From: an uncultured Pirellula sp.
GTDB taxonomy: Bacteria; Planctomycetota; Planctomycetia; Pirellulales; Pirellulaceae
Direction: 5' to 3'
Assembly (NCBI GenBank): GCA_903837255.1
Contig: CAILTZ010000636.1
Span: 1 to 11,685, forward strand
Length of the DNA stretch: 11,685 bases
Made by a program: the position numbers and the translations under genes. Of the stretch, positions 7,820 through 11,685 are shown in pieces. The notes under the pieces were generated by a model, which worked only from the letters and a program-made list of their open reading frames with translations, did not search any database and had not been told where the DNA came from. Positions within the stretch are counted from its first letter, which is position 1; each line of letters starts with the position of its first letter.

Positions 7820-8933
7820 TCCGCTCTGCGGCATCGAGCACCTGCTCAGCAGTGGTTTCCCAACAAAGACTCAAGCGGATCGCCCCATGAACAACCTGCT
7901 TGGGCAAATTCATCGCTTGGAGCACATGGGACGGTTGGCTCGAACCGCTGGCACAAGCCGATCCGGTCCCGCAAGCAATCCCCTCGCGATCGAGGGCCAA
8001 CTGCAAAAGTTGCCGATCCAACCCCGGAAAAGAGATGCTCGTCGTATGAGGCAACCGAGGAGCATTGGCCCCCAAAACAATCGCCCCAGGGATTCGCGAC
8101 AACAAAACGGACTCCAAAAGTTCTCTACACTGCAACATTCTTGCGTAGCGAATATCTTCCTCGGCGACCGCAAGCTGGGCGGTGAAGGCAAAGGAGCTTG
8201 CCAAAAACGGACTCTCGGTCCCGGGCCTCAAGGACTGTTGCTGAAAACCACCGAAGAACATCGGCTCAAGCTTGATCGAATGTCTCAAGAGCAGTGCGCC
8301 GATACCCACCGGTCCATGGAGCTTGTGCGCCGTGAGCGTCATCGCATCGACCTCTAAAGCTTGGAAGTCGATCTGGACTTTACCCAAGGCCTGAACCGCA
8401 TCGGTATGCACAGGGATCAAAGCAGGCTTGCAGAGTCGAACAAGCTCTCCGACGGGTTGTAATACCCCGGTCTCGTTGTTCGCTAACATGAGGGACACCA
8501 TGGCGATTTGGTCTCCTCGATCGATCCAGTCGGCAACTGGCTCGATATCGACCTGTCCGGACTCCGAACAAGCCAGATAGCGAACGGCCCGACCCTGCTG
8601 CTCAAGCCGCTGTGCGGTGGCCAAAACGCTTGGATGTTCGATCGACGATACGACAAGGATTCCGGGGCGTTTGGCGGCTATGCCGCAGATGGCAAGATTG
8701 TTCGATTCGGTACCGCCACTGGTGAAGATCGAAGTATCGCTTTGCATCCCCTGAGTTCGAGCCTTGCACAGTGTCAACAACCCTTCGCGGGCATCCTCGA
8801 GAATGCTCCTAGCCCTACGGCCCGCGGCGTGTTGACTGGCGGGATTGACCAAGCGTTGGCTTAAGATCCCTTGAAGGTGTTCAGCCACCCTCGGATCGAC
8901 CTGGGTCGTGGCGTTGTTGTCAAGATAGATCAC
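7764..8933 (-). CDS. Cysteine desulfurase, group I (NifS/IscS-like)
   Basis: A 389-residue class V aminotransferase-fold PLP enzyme that would take sulfur from L-cysteine as an enzyme persulfide, supplying Fe-S cluster or thio-modification pathways. The N-terminus MIYLDNNATTQVDP is typical. Other conserved parts are FTSGGTESNN, SSIEHPSVL, ANNETGVLQP, HTDAVQALGK, TAHKLHGPVGIG with the PLP lysine at Lys204, and GTGSACASGSSQPSHVL with the catalytic cysteine at Cys327. These positions are near Lys206 and Cys328 of E. coli IscS, and the GSAC loop is of group I type. The start is GTG (8933-8931): an in-frame TAA at 8951-8949 lies just upstream and no ATG fits. The gene lies 153 bp downstream of the SDR gene on the same strand. 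No iscU or iscR is visible. The frame ends in TGA within the tail of the methyltransferase gene. Confidence 0.93.
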   Translation of the reverse strand: MIYLDNNATTQVDPRVAEHLQGILSQRLVNPASQHAAGRRARSILEDAREGLLTLCKARTQGMQSDTSIFTSGGTESNNLAICGIAAKRPGILVVSSIEHPSVLATAQRLEQQGRAVRYLACSESGQVDIEPVADWIDRGDQIAMVSLMLANNETGVLQPVGELVRLCKPALIPVHTDAVQALGKVQIDFQALEVDAMTLTAHKLHGPVGIGALLLRHSIKLEPMFFGGFQQQSLRPGTESPFLASSFAFTAQLAVAEEDIRYARMLQCRELLESVLLSRIPGAIVLGANAPRLPHTTSISFPGLDRQLLQLALDREGIACGTGSACASGSSQPSHVLQAMNLPKQVVHGAIRLSLCWETTAEQVLDAAERITRVVHRLASNPHGLRSS

Positions 8934-9047
8934 GTTGTTTCGGCTTGCTTAAGACCTAGGAAACTTACTCTCGACGAGCAAAAGTTCGAATGGGATCATT
9001 GTACTCGAACCTATTCAGCTTCCTGTCAACCCCCGATACGTAGGCCC

Positions 9048-9074
9048 AAAGAACTTGGGACTAAAGAACTTGGG
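9048..9074. repeat. Two 12-bp direct repeats (AAAGAACTTGGG) downstream of the SDR gene
   Basis: AAAGAACTTGGG occurs at 9048-9059 and again at 9063-9074, a 15-bp period. Flanking bases let GCCCAA (9044-9049) pair with either TTGGG (9055-9059) or TTGGGC (9070-9075), giving alternative hairpins. On the minus strand this follows the SDR stop and an eight-T run (complement of 9078-9085), so the area could help end SDR transcription. The order (T-run before hairpin) is not that of a classical terminator. Confidence 0.5.
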
Positions 9075-9086
9075 CTGAAAAAAAAT

Positions 9087-9836
9087 CTAGTTGGGCCGCA
9101 CCGGACCTGCCGCCTTGAGGGTCCCAAGGCCCCCGTCGACCGCCAAAGTTTGGCCGGTGATCCAATTATTTTTAGGATCGATCAGGAAATAGATCGCCCG
9201 AGCGATATCGTCCGGTTGCCCGAATCGACCAACAGGATGCATCGCCAGTGACACCTCGGCGCTGCGTGGGTTGTTCCATACGCGCTGGGTCAGCGGAGTT
9301 TCAACCAACCCTGGAGCAATTGCATTGACCCGAATTCGCTTGGCTGCGTAGGTCATCGCCGCTCAGCGTACTAAACCTTCAATCCCCGCCTTGCCCGCTG
9401 CAATCGCCTCATGGTTCGACAGACCAATGCAGGCAGCCGCCGAGCTCATCAAGACGATCGAACCTCCCTCTCTCATTCGGGTGACCGCACTCCGAAGGGT
9501 TCCGGCTCCAGCCGTGAGGTTCGTTTGGATCGTCGCGTCCCATTCCGCCCGGCTGGTCAAGTGGATCGGCTTGAGCAGTACAGATCCGACCAAGCAAACC
9601 ACGGCATTGAGCCCCTGCAAATCCTCCTGAGCTTGATCCAAACTGCGATCAATCTGTTCCCAGTCAGCGGCATCAGCAACACAATTTGAAAATCCGTACC
9701 GCGATGTAAGACTCGACAGCTTTTCCAAATCCCGTCCGATAAGAAACGCTCGCCCTTGCGACTGAGATATCTCTTCGCAAAGCGCTTGGCCAATCCCACC
9801 GTAAGCCCCAAAGATCGCCACTCTCAAATTGCTCAT
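9087..9836 (-). pseudogene. Short-chain dehydrogenase/reductase interrupted by one in-frame TGA
   Basis: One frame encodes a full-length SDR of about 249 positions, broken only by TGA at codon 158 (9365-9363). The first part (9363-9836, 157 residues) has the Rossmann start RVAIFGAYGGIGQALCEE, Asn106 and GSIVLMSSAAAC. The second (9087-9356, 89 residues) carries RIRVNAIAPGLVETPLT, VGRFGQPDDIARAIYFLID and the end WITGQTLAVDGG. Both halves keep SDR consensus in the same phase, so this is a nonsense change rather than two genes. An ATG lies six bases after the stop, so reinitiation could give a C-terminal fragment, which would lack the nucleotide-binding half. The YxxxK site reads IAAGK: Lys149 is kept but the Tyr is Ile145, so classical catalysis was already doubtful. 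An assembly or read error is a real alternative. The start is the ATG at 9836-9834. Confidence 0.82.
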
Positions 9837-9853
9837 GTTCTATTCCGCTCTTC

Positions 9854-9888
9854 TCTTCTTCAGTGGTCTTCTTCAGTGGATTCAGTGG
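9854..9888. repeat. Tandem 13-bp repeat TCTTCTTCAGTGG plus a partial third copy
   Basis: TCTTCTTCAGTGG is present at 9854-9866 and directly again at 9867-9879. After one base, the last eight bases (TTCAGTGG) recur at 9881-9888. The array lies 18-52 bp upstream of the SDR start codon, in its leader or promoter. It may be a slippage product or a cluster of protein-binding sites. Confidence 0.7.
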
Positions 9889-9921
9889 ATCGCAGATCCG
9901 TTCGGAACCACGATCGTCTTT

Positions 9922-9935
9922 CGATCTCAAGATCG
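9922..9935. promoter_or_regulatory. Operator-like palindrome CGATCT-CA-AGATCG
   Basis: A perfect 6-bp inverted repeat with a 2-bp spacer lies in the SDR/fasciclin divergent region. A second, smaller palindrome (TCTAC-T-GTAGA, 9942-9952) follows 6 bp later. Two adjacent dyads in a divergent promoter region suggest regulator binding, but no known regulator motif is recognised. Confidence 0.35.
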
Positions 9936-10094
9936 GATTTGTCTACTGTAGAACCCTGTCAAGTGATCCGTTAAGTCGATCGCAAAGCGGTTCGCTCAGC
10001 GGTCTGCTCCATGCAAAAAAATTCAAAATCCCAGTTGACATCTGCCCTATAGTGGGTCGTCCTCGTGAATCAGGATCGTTGCCATGATAGTTTT

Positions 10095-10114
10095 TTCGGA
10101 GAGCTCCTTCCGAA
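10095..10114 (+). other. Hairpin in the fasciclin upstream region
   Basis: TTCGGA (10095-10100) and TCCGAA (10109-10114) form a 6-bp stem around an 8-nt loop containing GAGCTC. A competing GGAG/CTCC pairing is nested within it. The T-run lies before the stem on the plus strand, so this is not a terminator for plus-strand transcription. It could be a leader structure if transcription starts upstream. Confidence 0.35.
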
Positions 10115-10178
10115 GAGCACTGTTCCCTCAACGGATGTCGTTTGTCAGCTCCCCTCCTTTCTCTAATGGGTTTGATGT

Positions 10179-11072
10179 ATGAAGAAATTTGTTTCGTTCG
10201 CGTTGGCCGCCGTCATGTCGGTCGCTTCCGGATCCGCGTTTGCATTCGACAAGAACATTGTCGATACCGCTGTTGACGCTGGTAAGTTCAAGACCCTAGC
10301 AGCCGCACTCGGTGCAGCAGGCTTGGTCGACGCAGTCAAAGGCCCCGGCCCTTTCACAGTCTTTGCCCCATCGGACGAAGCATTCGCTAAGCTTCCGAAG
10401 GGCACCGTAGAAACCTTGCTCAAACCAGAGAACAAGGAAAAGCTCAAGGCCATCCTGACCTACCACGTCGTACCTGGTAAGTTCATGGCAAAAGACGTTG
10501 TCGGTATCAAGGGAGCCAAGTCGCTCAACGGACAGCGGATCGATGTGAAGGTTGTTGACGGTAAGGTGATGGTCGATGGCGCTCAAGTCGTGGCGACCGA
10601 TGTCTCTTGCACCAACGGTGTGATCCACATCATCGATTCGGTAATTCTTCCAAGCGAAGACAAGATTCCAGCGGTTGCAACCAAGGCTGGCAAGTTCAAC
10701 ACGTTGCTCGCCGCCGCCAAGGCCGCTGGCCTAGTTGATGCCCTCAGTGGCGACAAGGCTTTGACGGTCTTTGCACCAACCGACGAAGCGTTTGCCAAGC
10801 TTCCTAAGGACACCGTCGAAAGCTTGCTCAAGCCAGAAAACAAGGAAAAGCTCAAGGCCATCCTCCTGTACCACGTCGTCGATGGACGCGTCTACTCCGA
10901 AGATGCCTTGGCAGCCAAGTCTGCTCCAACACTCCAAGGTAGCAAGATTGAGATTTCCGTGAAGGACGGTGCTGCTTACGTCAACGGTGCCAAGATCCTC
11001 GCGACCGATGTCGACGCCTCCAACGGCGTGATCCACGTGATCGATTCGGTTATTCTCCCACCAGCCAAGTAA
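10179..11072 (+). CDS. Secreted protein with two fasciclin (FAS1) domains
   Basis: A 297-residue exported protein. Residues 1-22 are a signal peptide (MKK, hydrophobic core, SGSAFA before FDKN). Two FAS1 domains follow with almost no linker, at about residues 24-158 and 162-294. Each carries the family H1-like stretch ([15 protein letters not shown] and [15 protein letters not shown]), a central YHVV, and the H2-like end [12 protein letters not shown] or [15 protein letters not shown]1 domains are generally linked to adhesion and extracellular interaction; the ligand here is unknown. The two domains are offset by exactly 408 bp (136 codons) and share a 26-nt identical block (10431-10456 and 10839-10864), so this is a tandem duplication that is recent or has been homogenised. 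There are no membrane helices after the signal peptide and no sorting motif. The gene has its own strong terminator and appears monocistronic. Confidence 0.93.
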   Translation: MKKFVSFALAAVMSVASGSAFAFDKNIVDTAVDAGKFKTLAAALGAAGLVDAVKGPGPFTVFAPSDEAFAKLPKGTVETLLKPENKEKLKAILTYHVVPGKFMAKDVVGIKGAKSLNGQRIDVKVVDGKVMVDGAQVVATDVSCTNGVIHIIDSVILPSEDKIPAVATKAGKFNTLLAAAKAAGLVDALSGDKALTVFAPTDEAFAKLPKDTVESLLKPENKEKLKAILLYHVVDGRVYSEDALAAKSAPTLQGSKIEISVKDGAAYVNGAKILATDVDASNGVIHVIDSVILPPAK

Positions 11073-11127
11073 TCTTGAAGGTACCTTGAGGGTACTTCTA
11101 GACCAACTGGCCAACCAGTGAATCCCC

Positions 11128-11174
11128 AAAAGCCAAGACTTGCTCCCAAGCTAGTCTTGGCTTTTTTCGTTTTT
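11128..11174 (+). terminator. Rho-independent terminator of the fasciclin gene
   Basis: AAAAGCCAAGACT (11128-11140) pairs perfectly with AGTCTTGGCTTTT (11153-11165), a 13-bp stem around a 12-nt loop. A six-T run (11162-11167) and a further T-rich stretch to 11174 follow. It starts 55 bp after the fasciclin stop. Two small hairpins precede it: the palindrome AAGGTACCTT just after the stop, and ACTGG-CCAA-CCAGT at 11106-11119. Confidence 0.9.
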
Positions 11175-11218
11175 CGCGAAAACATCCGTTTTCGTCCGGA
11201 ATCAAGATGGGCATGGTA

Positions 11219-11275
11219 CCGAACCAACTCTACGGACCGATGGGAATTCGGTAGAATAAGCACTAGTTGGTTCGG
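11219..11275 (+). promoter_or_regulatory. 11-bp perfect inverted repeat in the leader of the last gene
   Basis: CCGAACCAACT (11219-11229) is exactly complementary to AGTTGGTTCGG (11265-11275), with 35 nt between. Inside, CTAC (11230-11233) can pair with GTAG (11251-11254), continuing the stem with a 10-nt bulge on the 3' side. The right arm ends 24 bp before the ATG at 11300. A TAGAAT at 11252-11257, inside the loop, could be a -10 element. The structure may be an mRNA leader fold or a spaced operator. Confidence 0.5.
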
Positions 11276-11299
11276 ATACAAACTCACTGGAATCAGGCG

Positions 11300-11685
11300 A
11301 TGAAATCGATGAAATCTTTGATCAAGCGCGATGCCCGCGAGGCGCAAGGGGCTTGGATCTCCCTGGCCCTAACGCTGCTGGTTTATCAAATCGGATTGTC
11401 CCAATTCCAAAACCGCTTTTCTATGCCCGAAGGATTGCTCTTGACCGCTCCACGGGAGGTCGAAGTCCTCCTGAGTGATGCTCAGGAAGCGATCGATCGC
11501 AAGCAGTGGGCAGAAGTCAGCATCGCACTCGGACAGCTCTTGGGGATCGAAGAAAACGCGGCCGATGCAAACCCAGGAGAAGACTACTTTCTCTCCCCTG
11601 CCGCTCGGACCAAGGATGGTGCCAAGACGGTATTGGGCCAAACCAAAGCGATGCTTGAAAATCTACCCGAGGAAGCCAAGCAGGC
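11300..11685 (+). CDS. Membrane-anchored protein, possibly a PQQ/beta-propeller repeat protein N-terminus (partial)
   Basis: An open frame of 128 complete codons runs from the ATG at 11300 to the right edge without a stop. GGAA lies 7 nt upstream; the ATG at 11309 is an alternative start. The protein begins with a basic stretch (MKSMKSLIKRDAREAQG), then one hydrophobic segment (AWISLALTLLVYQIGLSQF) that may be an uncleaved anchor or signal. A helical region follows (REVEVLLSDAQEAIDRKQWA, then VSIALGQLLG), and then an acidic EDYFL. This order (helical repeat, 'E-D-Y/F-F', then a helix such as KTVLGQTKAMLENLPEEAKQ) resembles, from memory, the N-termini of planctomycete PQQ-binding-like beta-propeller repeat proteins. 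The propeller itself would lie outside the window, so the family call is tentative. The gene is separated from the fasciclin gene by a strong terminator. Confidence 0.6.
   Translation, partial: MKSMKSLIKRDAREAQGAWISLALTLLVYQIGLSQFQNRFSMPEGLLLTAPREVEVLLSDAQEAIDRKQWAEVSIALGQLLGIEENAADANPGEDYFLSPAARTKDGAKTVLGQTKAMLENLPEEAKQ

Larger units (their letters stand above)
9837..10178. promoter_or_regulatory. 342-bp divergent intergenic region between the SDR and fasciclin genes
   Basis: No gene is visible here. The region must contain promoters for the minus-strand SDR and the plus-strand fasciclin gene. It holds a tandem 13-mer near the SDR start, a 14-bp palindrome at 9922-9935, an 11-bp palindrome TCTAC-T-GTAGA at 9942-9952, and a hairpin at 10095-10114. 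A TTGACA (10035-10040) and a TATAGT (10048-10053) occur but are only 7 bp apart, so they do not make one promoter. Just before the fasciclin ATG the sequence is pyrimidine-rich and has no clear Shine-Dalgarno motif. Confidence 0.5.

Noticed and set aside
9087..9356. The C-terminal SDR fragment as an independent small gene.
   Set aside because: It is in the same frame as the upstream half, begins within a conserved SDR helix, and lacks any nucleotide-binding part. It is best read as the second half of one interrupted gene.
9363..9365. Selenocysteine at the in-frame TGA of the SDR.
   Set aside because: I saw no convincing SECIS-like hairpin immediately downstream. The position is not a Cys site in SDRs, and TGA serves as a normal stop for other genes here. 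A nonsense mutation or sequence error is simpler.
10035..10053. TTGACA and TATAGT as a sigma-70 promoter for the fasciclin gene.
   Set aside because: The hexamers are only 7 bp apart, far from the usual 16-18 bp, and neither has a good partner at the proper distance.
1..11685. Mobile elements, phage genes, CRISPR arrays, defence systems, tRNA or rRNA genes.
   Set aside because: No transposase, integrase, terminal inverted repeats with target duplications, regularly spaced repeats or tRNA-like cloverleafs were seen in the intergenic regions. All recognised genes are chromosomal metabolic or surface types.

Overview
The window looks like part of a Planctomycetota chromosome, probably Pirellulaceae-like. 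The main reason is the left-hand gene, which joins a ThuA-like domain, an NPCBM-type domain, a 'PVC-type membrane-bound dehydrogenase' domain and HEAT-like repeats, an architecture known mostly from Planctomycetes and Verrucomicrobia. Weak or absent Shine-Dalgarno sequences, moderate GC content and a planctomycete-style N-terminus on the last gene agree with this. The assignment rests on recognised families, not on a search.

Layout. Positions 1-3616 (minus strand) hold the N-terminal 1205 codons of the exported multidomain dehydrogenase, cut by the left edge. A 233-bp divergent region separates it from a plus-strand pair: a TIM-barrel sugar isomerase/epimerase (3850-4683), and a ten-helix DMT/EamA transporter (4676-5755) whose start overlaps the epimerase stop. 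These three genes plausibly form a small sugar or keto-sugar module (oxidation outside the cytoplasm, epimerisation inside, transport), but no substrate can be read from the sequence.

The middle is housekeeping-like. A YkgJ-type cysteine-cluster protein (minus, 5773-6249) is convergent with the transporter. A divergently transcribed RsmB/RsmF-type RNA cytosine-C5 methyltransferase follows (plus, 6392-7819); its tail overlaps the tail of a group I cysteine desulfurase (minus, 7764-8933) by 56 bp. Upstream of the desulfurase on the same strand is a short-chain dehydrogenase/reductase (9087-9836) split by one in-frame TGA, apparently a recent nonsense pseudogene. It also lacks the catalytic Tyr of classical SDRs.

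The right part begins with a 342-bp divergent intergenic region containing short tandem repeats and palindromes. A secreted two-domain fasciclin (FAS1) protein follows (10179-11072), with a strong rho-independent terminator. A leader with an 11-bp perfect inverted repeat precedes a membrane-anchored protein cut by the right edge (11300-11685), which resembles the N-terminus of planctomycete PQQ/beta-propeller repeat proteins.

I saw no tRNA, rRNA, CRISPR array, insertion sequence or phage gene. The most notable items are the giant ThuA-dehydrogenase fusion beside the epimerase/transporter pair, the TGA-interrupted Tyr-less SDR, and the inverted-repeat leader near the right edge.
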